DNA of 64,000 bases from Theropithecus gelada (GCF_003255815.1 NC_037669.1:119648021-119712020), one strand, 5' to 3'. Counted from the stretch's first letter, positions 36,881 to 48,539 are shown. Notes: generated from the sequence alone by a model not told the origin. Made by a program: numbers and translations.

Positions 36881-38289
36881 AATGGTCAGTTATCAGGATC
36901 TGACACAAAAATTAAGATCAGATACTATCAGTCTCTACACAGAAACCCATTATAAATATATAAACATTTTACAAAGCTCCAACCACAGGACGAATCAGAG
37001 TTTGTTTTGCAATTCAGCTGAAGTCATACTACTGTATTTTCCTTGGATTGAATAGAATCTCTGCATAATGACATGAGCTTGGCAGTTTAACAATTAATGG
37101 CTGTGGAAGGAGTCCAAGACATTCATGCTCTAGATTAAATTCTATTGTGTGGTTCTGAAGAACTACAGTTGAGAGTTCCACTGATGTCATTAATCTCAGT
37201 GCATAAAATGCATATTGACGCTCAAAGTATGACTCTGAACAATTTAAAGCCTCACAAGTAGAACCAGAAACTATACAAACTACTCAAGAACCACTCTTGC
37301 TAGACTACCTTGCTTGGAATTAAAAGGTACAGTTATTTTTCCCAGGGTATGTATTGTCAGCTTAAGGAATGTCTGTCAGTCTTTCTAAACTGGGTTTCAT
37401 TAAGCATCTAAGCCCTACAGAAGATGACTTGAGAGACTGTCTTCTCAATTCTCCCAAGGAGAGTACAGATGTAAGGCCATTTTACATGCAAAGGAGTGTC
37501 AATCCATTACATAGAGTGGATACTTTATAGTATTTAGGCTTAATTATCTTGGGGAACTCCTATTGAGGAGGGCTAGATAGTTTCTGTGATTCAGTCACAT
37601 CATTGATGATTATTTAACCACTGACTTTTAACAAAGGCAAACATGGATGCACATCAGGAAATGGTTTTCTTATTTTTATGGTGTCTGATGTGGCATCAAG
37701 TGACGTTTGTATCACCCCCTTACACATCACAGTCAACATAAAATTTCCTTTGTGAAACTCATGTGGTGCCTTTAGAAAACAATCTATTCTATTTTGCCAT
37801 GTTGTCTTTTGTGTATTACAGAATGCTGTAAAAGCTTCTTACCAATTATTATAATTGTACTCATTATGACTGCTCTGTTAAAAACTGAAATCAATTCTCA
37901 AAGGTCGTCTTTGTTAATTGTATGCTATGACCTACTACAAAGTTACTATAGTTTATTGTTATGAAACTGATAAAGCCACAAGCCTAAAATCCATTTTTAA
38001 ATTATTGTTTTTATTCTATATCACTTCCTTTTTTATATAAAATAGCCATTGAGAGAACTGGATATAATGCTTATATCCTTCCATTTTTAGAGCTGAAACA
38101 CTTCCAAATTTGCCGATATTTGCTTCAGAATTCGTGCTTAAACTCAGAGTAGGCCTTGAAGATCTTAAGTTCATGAAATCATTATGGAAATTTCCCCCAT
38201 TTTGTCACAGTCTGGGGTTTACCTCTCAGCTGGATTTTTGCACTCTAGATTGACCTACGGCATCTAGGAGGAGCTAGACCCTCCCAGGT
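36881..38289. other. Intron 3, unassigned stretch
   Basis: No nameable repeat and no gene. GATGATTATTTAACC and similar AT-rich factor-type sites near 37590-37620 are not specific enough to call. Confidence 0.45.
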
Positions 38290-38460
38290 AGTGTTTCTCA
38301 AAGTGGACCATCAGCATCAGTGGGCAGTCAGCACCCCTAAGGTACTCATGAGAAATGCAGATTCCTGGGCCTGCCGCAGGATTTCTGGGGTAGCTTCAAA
38401 ATCTGCCTTTTCTATAAACTCTTCGGAGTGTCACACACATCAAAATGAGAGTACCACTTT
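38290..38460 (+). mobile_element. MER5A-like hAT element
   Basis: AGTGTTTCTCAAAGTGGACC, CATGAGAAATGCAGATTCCT and CCTGCCGCAGGATTTCTGG, ending GAGAGTACCACTTT. This order fits the short hAT-Charlie MER5 group. Confidence 0.7.
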
Positions 38461-39229
38461 TCTAGGGTCTTGTATTTACTTCTTTCTGGCCACCAAGTGT
38501 GAAGGAGCTATTTTTTTTTTTTTTTTTGATAACCCTGTAAATAATCCCCATTTTCATTTGGATAAAAATTCCTAGTGTAAAGTAGTCCCTTTACAATGAC
38601 ACCTTGAGGTGCATATAAGACTTAATGAAATTAAGTCTTAATATTGTAAGCTTTTCCCTTTACAATGACTGGTTGTGATTACTCAGGACATTTGAGGTTG
38701 TAGTACCAAACCTCCACCTAAACTCAATGAAGCTGAAAAGGGAATTTACCAGCTTGTATGAATTAAAACAACAAAAACCTCAGCAGGATGCAGAGAGTCA
38801 CCTAACATGATCAGGATTTTGTCTCTCTCCATCTGTGGGCTCTGCTTTCGTCCCAACAGCAGCTGCAGGCTCATGTTTTCACTACCCCATTGCCATTAGT
38901 CCCTGCAAAGGTGCCAGTCTGAGTATCAGTGGTCCAGCTTGGACCATATCCCCATCCCTGAGCCAATTTCTGACTCTCCAGTCCACGCTGGGCTGGATGC
39001 CTGGCTCTGCAACCTACCGCAGGGACTGAGAGTTGGAGAGAGTTGATTTCTCAAAGAAAAACCTGAGCGTTATTCTAGAAAAGGGTGGAAAAGATGCTGG
39101 GTGAGCAAAAACAGGAGAATTCTATGACCATAATATCATACATTCTAGTGAGTGTGTTCAAAAGTGATTTGATCCTTAAGTAAACTGTTTCTCTAGTTAC
39201 ACTTTTTATATTCATATCAAAAAGAATAA
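38461..39229. other. Intron 3, unassigned stretch
   Basis: Run of T at 38512-38527. Two similar strings with CCCTTTACAATGA lie at 38587-38600 and 38656-38669. Nothing else nameable. Confidence 0.45.
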
Positions 39230-39475
39230 TAATGGTAGCTAGCACTAAATGAGTGATTACTATGTGCCAGAACTCTTTAAAATACTTTCTATATATTAAT
39301 TCATTTGGTCCTCTCAGCAACTAACCAAGCAGGTTCCATGATTAGCCCCATTTTAGAGATGTGAAAGCGGGGCATTTTAAGTATCTTGCTCAGTGTAACA
39401 TGGCTGCCAAAGGAAGGAGTGAATATTTCAGCCTGAGCAGTGTAACCCCATCCTTTAAGTCTATCCTCTTAACCA
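39230..39475 (-). mobile_element. MIR, antisense
   Basis: GATTACTATGTGCCAGAACT, AGCCCCATTTTAGAGATGTG and CTTGCTCAGTGTAACATGGC. Confidence 0.75.
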
Positions 39476-39529
39476 CATTGTTTTCAGTCTTCAATTCATG
39501 TAGTGTTTAATTTCATGTGATTCTTTTTT

Positions 39530-39960
39530 CATTGATTTATTCAACAAACATTTACTAAAATCTACTTTATGATAGGCACTGGAAATTTAAAGATGAAAAA
39601 AATAGTCTTTTGCCTGTTCACAGCAACACAACCTTGCCCTAAATATTTATAAATAAAGGTTATACACTTTATGACAAGGTTGTAGAATTTGTAAATAATG
39701 TTACTTGTAAACTTTGATGGGACTGTGAGGAGACAGTCCTCACTGAGGAAGCCCAGGAGGACAATCAGGTGAGGATGTTCTGGCCAAGAATACAACCGGT
39801 GCCAAGGCATGAGGCTGAGACGGCATGTTCTGGAAACTGCACATAGCTTAGTTTCGAGGGTAAAAGTGCCAAGAAGGGGTTGATACAAGATGAATCTAGA
39901 CACGTTAGGATGGGCCAGGTTATGAAGGAATTGAATACCGTGACAAGGAGTTTACAACGT
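39530..39960 (-). mobile_element. L2 3' region, antisense
   Basis: TTATTCAACAAACATTTACT, TGATAGGCACTGGAAATTTA, GCCAAGGCATGAGGCTGAGA and GGGCCAGGTTATGAAGGAAT follow the antisense L2 order over more than 400 bp. Confidence 0.7.
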
Positions 39961-40539
39961 TTTTAATTTTCAGTTTTCTCAGTAGAACACTTTGATCAAA
40001 TAGTCTTGGGGAAAAACCCAATATATAAAAGAAATGTAAGGAGACTTGCTTTTCTTTTCTTTTTTTTTTTTTTTAAACCAAGGGTGGGAGACCGTAAGTC
40101 CTGACTCCTTTCCTCAAACTACTACTAGAGCCAATGCAAGAGCCAGAAGTTGAACAGGAGAGTGACACGGTAGGATTGCCTACTAGGAGGATCCATGCTA
40201 AGCCCTGCTTCCCTGAATTCCTATTTCTGTCTTACTGAATTTCTGTAGGTGAAGCTTCTGACCAGCCTCCATCTCTTTCTGAAGAGTAAGGAAGTGGTCT
40301 TCTCCCAGTAGTAGACTGCTTTGCCCATCATTAAAGGGTTCAGTGAATGCTTGCTGAAATTGCACAGAAAGAAAAGAAAAATCTTTTCATCTTGGGTTGT
40401 TTGGAAGAGTAAGGGGGACACATTGTTCCAAGTACATTTGGTTCTTTCATCCCAAAGGGAGGCAGTTCAGTGGCGTAATGAATAGCATGCACATAATAGT
40501 ATTGTTAATAATAATAATGACAATAGGCACAGGCCAAAA
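39961..40539. other. Intron 3, unassigned stretch
   Basis: T-rich run at 40050-40074. Nothing else nameable. Confidence 0.5.
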
Positions 40540-40755
40540 AGGGGCTAATACTGATTGCTTATTATGTGCCAAGCATTGTTCTTAGTACTTAACATGTATA
40601 AATTAATTTAATCCTTAAAACAACGTCCATGAGGAGAGTACTGCTGTTATATCTGTTTTACGAAGGAATTGACAGCAGAGAGCCCAAGAAACTTGCCCAA
40701 GCCCCACAGATAGTAAATGGCAGGGTTGGAATTCAAGTCGAGCCAGTCGGGGCAT
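40540..40755 (-). mobile_element. MIR, antisense
   Basis: TGCTTATTATGTGCCAAGCA, TAATTTAATCCTTAAAACAA and GGCAGGGTTGGAATTCAAGT. Confidence 0.8.
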
Positions 40756-40799
40756 ATGCACACGCTCTACAGACATCTCATTATAGGATGAGAAATGGG

Positions 40800-41010
40800 A
40801 GAGTATTGCCAGAGCATGGCCTTCAGATTCAGAGAGAGCTGGGCTTATGTTCCACTCATCTCCTTACTGATTGTGACCTTGGGCAAATCTTAACTTTTCT
40901 GAGCCACAGTTTTCTTATTGGTTAATGTTGCAAGCTTGTTTTGGGACTTAAATGGGATATAATATCTTGTACCTGACACATAACAGGTCCTCAATACATG
41001 ATTTTAATGG
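40800..41010 (+). mobile_element. MIR, sense
   Basis: TTGTGACCTTGGGCAAATCT, AGCCACAGTTTTCTTATTGG and CCTGACACATAACAGGTCCT. It lies next to an antisense MIR, giving a tail-to-head inverted MIR pair. Confidence 0.8.
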
Positions 41011-41321
41011 TTAGTGCCAGTAAGGTACATTGAATCACTGAATAAGAGGCAATAGGAATGAAAAGATTTTAGTGTGCATTAAAATCCTGTAGTTGTGTAC
41101 TTTGATGACAGCCTGATCTGTGAACTGCATGCCAACTTGTGTTAGTTAATTGCTGATATGGGTAAATAGTTTGCACTCACCCTATCTTTACCACCTCAGT
41201 TACAGAGTTGTTAGCCTTACCCTGAATAGTATGTAGCTGAAAAAATGGCTTACTAGAGCAGGATCCAGGAAAGAAAGTGAAGCTAGATTCCAGAGGCTGA
41301 AGGCTGAAATCACAAGATTGA
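41011..41321. other. Intron 3, unassigned stretch
   Basis: Nothing nameable seen. Confidence 0.5.
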
Positions 41322-41570
41322 ATTCATTCATTTACTTGAGAATGAATGAATGCACCGTGCTACGGAGTCATCCGGTGAACAAGACAGACATGGGCACTCT
41401 CTTCTGGAATCTTATATTTCAGTACAAGACATTTAGTGGTTAAACAATAGCAGTCACAATTCTGATTAGCTTCCAAGCAGTATACAGAGTATGAAGAGAG
41501 AATTTAAGAAGAAACTGACCTAGCTGAGTGGCCAATAAATGACTTCTGAGAAAGTGACAGCTGTGTGAGA
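41322..41570 (-). mobile_element. L2 3' region, antisense
   Basis: ATTCATTCATTTACTTGAGA, GGTGAACAAGACAGACATGG and CTGAGAAAGTGACAG. Confidence 0.6.
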
Positions 41571-42179
41571 TCTACAGGATGAGTAGACCTTGGTTAGCCA
41601 AGTGAAGGGGTAGGGGAGGTGCACCTCCAGACTGGGGAGCTTGACCTTCAGGTGATGTCAGCAAAGCTTGGGGATTCCCATCTGAGGCTCCTTTGCCACA
41701 GAGACCCTCTGGACAGTTCTTTGGGACTTTTACTTTGGAGCCATTTATGTAGGTGTCTTCAGCAGACAGAACAGTCTGATCAAGCACATGGTCAAAACTT
41801 TTAACAGAGAAAAGATAAACAAATGGCTTTTTTGTCTTCATAATACCCTCCACCTTTTGTGCTATTTTCAGTGCTTCAATTCTGTATGCTATACAGCATG
41901 TAGAACTTGGAAAGCTTCTAGGGTTCTAAAAATGAACAACTGAGCTGCCCACTCCATGCACACTTTAGCATCTGTCCTCTTCTTGCATACAGATTAGACC
42001 CCTTTTGGTGGCTTATGTGTGCCTGGGTCTCTGCACATGTTCATGCATGCTGTGTGTATGGCCTGGGTGTTGGGCTTCTCATATGTGTATGCTCACATGT
42101 TAGATACATTGATTAAGAGCAAAAACATAGGCCTGGGGGCTACTGTCTATACCTCCAAACTAATAAACGTGAGCAATAG
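41571..42179. other. Intron 3, unassigned stretch
   Basis: Nothing nameable seen. Confidence 0.5.
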
Positions 42180-42390
42180 TTTTTAAAAATGTTTTTTACA
42201 TCATAATAGTTTGTATTCACTGTTCCTTTTACTTGTGTACCTCAAAGCATTTGATCAAAATTATAATTAATTCCTTTAGCCCCCTAGTGGGGTGGAGATG
42301 CCTGTAGATGAGAAAATTGGCACACAGAAACTGGGGTGCTTGGAATCACTGACTGGGCTGTTCAAAGCCTGATTTCCAACCAAGTTCCCA
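42180..42390 (-). mobile_element. Possible MIR, antisense
   Basis: CTCAAAGCATTTGATCAAAA and GTAGATGAGAAAATTGGCAC resemble an eroded antisense MIR. Confidence 0.4.
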
Positions 42391-42578
42391 AGCAGTAGAA
42401 TATAAGGTCTCCTTCTGCAGGTCCATCCTCTCCTTCATGCTGTCAACACTTCCCACCTCATATTTATTCCCCTCTTTTGACTTTACCGGGTCCTCTCTTG
42501 TTGAGCTCTGTTTTTCTTCTTTGACTTGACTTCCTCATCAGTATTTCGGATTTCTGTTTAATGACTTGGGCAGTTCAG

Positions 42579-43403
42579 CTTTTATTTTTATTTATTTATT
42601 TTTCGTTATACTTTAAGTTCTGGGGTACATGTGCAGAACGTGCAGGTTTGTTACATAAGTATACAAATGCCATGGTGGTTCGCTGCACCCATCAACCCAT
42701 CATCTACATTAGGTGTTTCTCCTAATGCTCTCTCTCCCCTTGCCCCCCACCCCCTGACAGGCCCCATTGTGTGATATTCTCCTCCCTGTGTCCATTAGTT
42801 CTCATTGTTCAACTCCCACTTACAAGTGAGAACATGCAGTGTTTAGTTTTCTGTTCCTGTGTTAGTTTGCTGAGAGTGATGGTTTCCAGCGTCATCCATG
42901 TCCCTGCAAAGGACATGAACTCATCTTTTTTATGGCCGTGTAGTATTCCATGGTGTATATGTGCCACATTTTCTTAATCCAGTCTATCACTGATGAGCCT
43001 TTGAGTTGGTTCCAAGTTTTTGCTGTGCATGTGTCTTTACAGTAGAATGATTTATAGTCATTTGGGTATATACCCAGTAATGGGATTGCTGGGTCAAATG
43101 GTATTTCTAGTTCTAGATCCTTGAGGAATTGCCACACTGTCTTCCACAATGGTCAAACTAATTTACACTCCCACCAACAGTGTAAAAGCATTCCTGTTTC
43201 TCCACATCCTCTCCAGCATCTATCGTTTCCCGACTTTTTAATGATTGCCATTCTAACTGGTGTGAGATGGTATCTCATTGTGGTTTTGATGTGCATTTCT
43301 CTAATGACCAGTGATGATGAGCATTTATTCATATGTCTGTTGGTTGCATAAATGTCTTCTTTTGAGAAGTGTCTGTTCATATCCTTCACCCACTTTTATT
43401 TTT
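42579..43403 (-). mobile_element. L1 (L1PA/L1PB-type) 3' end, antisense, 11-bp target duplication
   Basis: The body is 42590-43392. On the minus strand it ends in a T/TTTA-rich tail, AGTATAACG and the standard L1 3' UTR, preceded by the C-terminal ORF2 segment (frames broken). It is cut off at the 5' side near GTTCATATCCTTCACCCAC. CTTTTATTTTT flanks it at 42579-42589 and 43393-43403. Confidence 0.93.
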
Positions 43404-43429
43404 CCTTCATTAAAAGTTCTTTCTCATTT

Positions 43430-43566
43430 GAAACCTGCTAACTTTAATAAGCTTTCAAGACCAGGGACAGGAACTGTGCATTATCCATCTTTGCACCCCA
43501 TGCAGAGTGTGCTAAGGTCGAACCTGGCACTGGCACTGGCACCTAGTAGGTGCTACATTATGTATT
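43430..43566 (+). mobile_element. L2 3' tail, sense
   Basis: AGACCAGGGACAGGAACTGT, ATCTTTGCACCCCATGCAGA and GCACCTAGTAGGTGCTACAT. Confidence 0.65.
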
Positions 43567-43905
43567 ATGTATGTGTATTATATGTATATCATTATATATA
43601 AAATGATATATATAGCGTTACATATAATATATATAATGTAATAATTATAATAATAATATATAATTTAGTAATGGGTTTGCTGGGTTGAGTAAATCATTCT
43701 TCACTGATTATATGCATATATATAACATACATAATATTATATATTATATATTTTATAATTATATATTTTATGTATTATATATTATATATAATATACATGT
43801 AATAGTATACATATAATACACTTATATAATATATAATGCATATATAGTATATAGAATGTAAAAATATATGTGCAGTATAATGCATATTTATGTAAAAATA
43901 AATAT
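43567..43905. repeat. AT-rich (TATA)n tract with a 36-bp foreign insert
   Basis: About 340 bp of TA, TATT and TAAT units, interrupted at 43666-43701 by a 36-bp segment identical to 46384-46419, which is an L1/L2 junction. Confidence 0.9.
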
Positions 43906-44394
43906 AAAAACAATATTAAGATTAGAAAGCCAGGTGAAGGAAAAGCAGATTGAAATTACAAGCCACAGAGAACTTGCTGTTTATTTTTCCCAATAACCAA
44001 AGCCAAAAGGGGGGACATTATAAATTACACTGTTTATACCATCAGGAAAAAAAAAAAAAAACTCATTCCAATTCCTGTGGGCTGTTACCTGAATTGTAAG
44101 TCTAGGATCCTTGAAGATGTAAGCCACACCATTTATGGTAGACTTTAGCCACATGAATGACATTATTGCAAGGTTTACAACTTGTTTACTTCTGGGTTAC
44201 TTGAGTTTGGGTCTTTTTGTTAATTCGTGGTTTTCTTGGGAGTCATGCCTCAGTGCAGGCTTGGGTATGAGAAAGATGTACATCAGCCTTTTGTTATCTA
44301 CTCCTTTAAGGGACTCCACTTCATTGTAAGAGAAAGCAGATCTTAGCCTACTGGCAAAGAAAAGCCCTGCACAATGTCAGTCTTGTGGAATATC
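43906..44394. other. Intron 3, unassigned stretch
   Basis: A-run at 44047-44061. Nothing else nameable. Confidence 0.5.
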
Positions 44395-44590
44395 CTAGTT
44401 TTGACACTTCATGGCTCTCAGACCCTGGACATATTGCTTGACCTCCTCTATTCTACATCTATAAATATGGATAATGCCACTTCTCTCGCAAAGTTAGTGT
44501 GAGATGTAAATATATTAATCATTATTTATAAAGGGTTTCAGAACAATATGTAGAACACGGTATTCAATGCATGTTGTTGTTATTATTACC
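44395..44590 (+). mobile_element. MIR, sense
   Basis: ATTGCTTGACCTCCTCTATT, ATAAATATGGATAATGCCAC and AGAACACGGTATTCAATGCA. Confidence 0.65.
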
Positions 44591-44689
44591 AGGTCTTTTG
44601 CAGACAATTTTTATTTTTCTCTTTATGACACCAAAAGCCTCCAAAGTAGACAACATGCTACCCCCTCTCCAGCCACACGACCTTGGCAA

Positions 44690-45008
44690 ACACTTTCTCT
44701 GCCAGGAAAATGTTTCTGTCCCAATCACACTACATCACATTTTCTCTTTTTCTCTTCCCAACTAGGTAACTTTCACCTAACCTTAAGAACTCAGGTCAAA
44801 TGTAGGTTTCTTGATGTTAATTAGATCAGCTACCAGACATTTCTCATGGTAGTAATTTTGCGTATAACTGTCATTCTTTGATTCATATCTGTGTCTTCCA
44901 CTAAACTGTAGTAAGCTTCATTGTGGCAGAACTTGAATCTGTTATGCCTATTGTAGTATGATTATATTATTGGCATTTAGCATTATGACTAGAATATAGT
45001 AGGCACTT
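44690..45008 (+). mobile_element. L2 3' end, sense, split by L1 insertion
   Basis: GAACTCAGGTCAAATGTAGG, TCTGTGTCTTCCACTAAACT and ATAGTAGGCACTTAGTAAAT are the L2 3' end. Its last bases (AGTAAATCATTCTTGAATGA) are found again at 46406-46425, on the far side of the L1 nest. Confidence 0.75.
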
Positions 45009-46419
45009 AGTAAATAATTCTTTTTTGTTCTTTACGTTTTTTTTTTTCAACTGTTATTTTAGATCAGGAGGTACATGTGCAGGTTTGATGCTTGGGTATG
45101 TTGTGTGATGTTGAGGTTTGTGACAAATGACTCTGTCACCCAGGTACTGACCATAGTACCCAACAGTCAGTTTTAAATCTTGTCCACCTCCCTCCCCACT
45201 CTAGTAGTCCCCAGTGTCTATTGTTCTCATCTTTTTTTTTCCCTTTTTTTTCACTTTTATTTATTTATTTATTTATTTTTTATTATTATTATACTTTAAG
45301 TTCTAGGGTACATGTGCATAACGTGCAGGTTTGTTACATATGTATACTTGTGCCATGTTGGTGTACTGCACCCATCAACTCGTCAGCACCCATCAACTCG
45401 TCATTTACATCAGTTATAACTCCCAATGCAATCCCTCCCCCCTCCCCCCTCCCCATGATAGGCCCTGGTGTGTGATGTCCCCCTTCCCGAGTCCAGGTGA
45501 TCTCATTGTTCAGTTCCCACCTATGAGTGAGAACATGCGGTGTTTGGTTTTCTGTTCTTGTGATAGTTTGCTAAGAATGATGGTTTCCAGCTGCATCCAT
45601 GTCCCTACAAAGGACACGAACTCATCCTTTTTTATGGCTGCATAGTATTCCATAGTGTATATGTGCCACATTTTCTTAATCCAAATGTCTGTCACTGATA
45701 GACATTTGGGTTGATTCCAAGTCTTTGCTATTGTGAATAGTGCCGCAATAAACATACGTGTGCATGTGTCTTTATAGCAGCATGATTTATAATCCTTTGG
45801 GTATATACCCGGTAATGGAATGGCTGGGTCATATGGTACTTCTAGTTCTAGATCCTTGGGGAATCGCCATACTGTTTTCCATAATGGTTGGCCATCAGAG
45901 AAATGCAAATCAAAACCACAATGAGATACCATCTCACACCAGTTAGAATGGTGATCATTAAAAAGTCAGGAAACAACAGGTGCTGGAGAGGATGTGGAGA
46001 AATAGGAACACTTTTACATTGTTGGTGGGATTGTAAACTAGTTCAACCATTATTGTTCTCATCTTTATGACCATCCGTACCCAGTGCTTAGCTCCCATTC
46101 ACAAGTGAGAACATGCAGGATTTGGTTTTCTGTTTTTGCATTAATTTGCTTAGGATAATAGCCTGTAGCTCAACCATGTTACTGAAAAGGACATGATTCC
46201 ATTCATATTTATGGCTGCATAGTATTGCATGGTGTATGCATACCACATTTTCTTTACCCAGTCCACCATTGATGGGCACGAAGGTTGATTCCATGTCTTT
46301 GCTATTGTGAATAGTGCTGCAGTGAACATGTGAGTGCAAGTATTTTTTTGGCAGAACGATTTGTTTTCTTCTGGATATATACCTAGTAATGGGTTTGCTG
46401 GGTTGAGTAAATCATTCTT
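45009..46419 (-). mobile_element. Older L1, antisense, host of a nested L1
   Basis: The body is 45023-45234 plus 46067-46405. The left part has the L1 3' UTR (GGTACATGTGCAGGTTTGAT) and the right part the ORF2 C-terminal segment (CACAAGTGAGAACATGCAGG through TAGTAATGGGTTTGCTGGGT). The target duplication is AGTAAATAATTCTT (45009-45022) and AGTAAATCATTCTT (46406-46419), one mismatch, inside the L2 tail. Confidence 0.85.
45219..46066 (-). mobile_element. Younger L1 nested in older L1, with 5' inversion
   Basis: The body is 45235-46050 between two perfect copies of TATTGTTCTCATCTTT (45219-45234 and 46051-46066). The part 45235-45890 is antisense (T/TTTA tail, 3' UTR, ORF2 end). At 45890/45891 the orientation flips and 45891-46050 is sense L1 (ATCAGAGAAATGCAAATCAA through TAAACTAGTTCAACCAT). 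The two parts meet at adjacent L1 positions, the mark of twin priming. Confidence 0.93.
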
Positions 46420-46547
46420 GAATGAATTACTTTAACTTAGAGTTAACATATACAGCAAATTCAGGTGCTGCCTGCGGAATGTCCTGGTAAAGTCCTGTCA
46501 ATGCTACAATGAAGAGATAGGGACTTAGACAACTCGTTGGACCACTC

Positions 46548-46669
46548 TGGGTCTGTTTCCTTAAATCTATTAGATGTAATAGATTTATTACATCTATTAC
46601 ATTTATTATCTATTACCATCTAATTTATTACAATCTGTTAGATGTACCAGATTTAAGGAAACAGACCCA
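46548..46669. repeat. Foldback: perfect 21-bp inverted repeat, 80-bp loop
   Basis: Left arm 46548-46568 (contains GGGTCTGTTTCCTTAAATCT) and right arm 46649-46669 (AGATTTAAGGAAACAGACCC plus A) are exact reverse complements. The loop is AT-rich with its own smaller palindrome, GATGTAATA...TATTACATC. The left arm looks like a MIR core remnant. Confidence 0.9.
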
Positions 46670-47894
46670 AAGGTGCATAACTTGACCCTGAGATAATTTT
46701 GGGTGATTTACATGCTTAATTCTCATTTCATTTTAAATATATTTTAACGTATAATAAACTGTGATTTAAAAAGCAGACCTCAAACTGTATGTTATACACC
46801 AACTTTGAACACACTGGAAAAATGCCAGCTTCTTAATTTGTGCTGCTAGGTTACCCTATTCATGTGCAGAGTGGCATTGATTGTGAAGATCCTACTAAAA
46901 CTTCCAGGCATGCTCTTAACTATTTCAACTATTTATCTTAGAAAATGAAGATTTTTCTCCATCCTATAGAACTGAAAGAAAAATGAAAATTAGTAAGATA
47001 TTGGAGCTGATGTGTAGCTTTAAATTTCTTTCTAATTTTGTATTCACACTTCTTTGTTGTCATTGACTAATTGTATAAGTAGATATTACATAGTTAAATA
47101 AATGTTTTTTTAAAAAAAATGTAATATTTAACTGATTTTAAAAATTTAGTTTTTGTCAGCTATATATTTGCATCCTGAAAAAAACTTATATTGCAGGGAG
47201 GGATTTCACTATTTCAAATTATTTTAGAAGCTTTTTTAAAACCACATTCTAGATCATAGTGACGATCCCTTCGAATTCTCGTAGCCTGTGGTCCCTTAAT
47301 GATAAATTGTCTCCTACTTTTTGCCACATTCAGTCAATGCTGAAGGTGAGAATGACAGATAACACAAACACCTGCTTAATGGCAACAGCTGCTGTGAAAG
47401 CCGTGCAGATGAGCGGGCGCAGAGATGGTTCTAGCTAGTGTTCACCCATCTATGGGATGGTGGCATTTATGAATCTGTACACCGTATACTTCTCTCTAGA
47501 CTTCATCCTGACCAGTCTCTTGGACTTGCTGTAGGAATTGCATAGTTTTATTCCTGTGCCACAGATTGAGAGTTAAATGTTAGGCAGACTTTATTACAGA
47601 GCATATAACTAATAATACATTTTTTATTCCATTTTTATATCCTAGCATATCATAGGTACTTAAAGTGTATTCTGCAGTGTAATCAATCTGCAACTTAAAA
47701 TCTCTTCTTTATTCCTCGAAATCAATCATAAGCAAATATTATTGTATGCTAACAATCTCCTTTAATTGGAAGACCAAAGTCAGGGTTCTCTTCCACCCTG
47801 GCTTAAGATGCTCTTAAACTCTTCTGATTAACAGCTTTGGTTTTGGTCACCATGGATAATTGCCCTTCGTTTGACTAGTGGTTTTCTGTATCAA
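46670..47894. other. Intron 3, unassigned stretch
   Basis: AT-rich to 47240. 47270-47430 is repeat-free with an E-box CAGCTG and a GATAA core, a possible regulatory patch. No gene. Confidence 0.45.
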
Positions 47895-48110
47895 ATTATG
47901 AATACTGGCTTTGGAGTCAGACAAATCTGGTCTTGAATCTGAGGTTTAACGTTTAAAATATGAGTGAACTTGGGAAAGTTACTTAACTTCTCTGAGACTC
48001 ATTTTACTCATTTGTAAAATAGGATCCAGCTTCATACCTGTTCTGAGTGCTCAGTAAGGTAGTTCATACATAGCTGCTGGTACACAGTAAACATGACATG
48101 AGGGTTTGGC
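47895..48110 (+). mobile_element. MIR, sense
   Basis: GGCTTTGGAGTCAGACAAAT, AAGTTACTTAACTTCTCTGA and TCATTTGTAAAATAGGATCC. Well preserved. Confidence 0.85.
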
Positions 48111-48539
48111 TTTGGCTATATTTTATGACCACATGGTGACATCATGTTGCCATCAGAGGTGGTCAGTGGCTTGAAAGCATTAACTGGAATTATCTATTTC
48201 CTTGGGTTTGAAAACTGCCTATCTTCCCATGGTTTCTCATCTTCTGGAAGGCCGATCCCGGTTTCTCACATGGGGGCTGAAGGGTTCTCTGGGAAGCTGT
48301 AGGAGAGGGCCAGTCTCAAGACACAAGTGCTTTTCGGGCCTCTACTGCATCCCATTTGCTAATGTCCTCTTGACCAAAGCAAGTCATGTGGCCAAGCCCA
48401 GGTTCAAGGAGAAGAGAAATGGACTCCACCTCTTGATGCAGGTAGGACACATATCATGGCCATTTTCTTTTTCAGTCTACCACAAACACTAAGCAATAAG
48501 TAGATCCTGTGATCTTGAGTAATAATATTATCTTATTTA
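48111..48539. other. Intron 3, unassigned stretch
   Basis: A 96-codon open frame at 48202-48492 has no splice context or family resemblance and is most likely chance. Confidence 0.5.

Noticed and set aside
42892..43149. Minus-strand frame resembling reverse transcriptase C-terminal region
   Set aside because: It is a broken fragment of L1 ORF2 in a 5'-truncated L1, not a gene.
43567..43905. CRISPR-like or satellite array
   Set aside because: Units are irregular TA-rich microsatellite sequence without fixed repeats and spacers.
45510..45932. 140-codon minus-strand frame
   Set aside because: L1 ORF2 C-terminal remnant running into the inverted L1 segment; the N-terminal part is an artefact of the inversion.
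48202..48492. 96-codon + strand frame in intron 3
   Set aside because: Chance length for 64 kb, no homologous family recognised, no exon-like borders that fit the TNIK frame.
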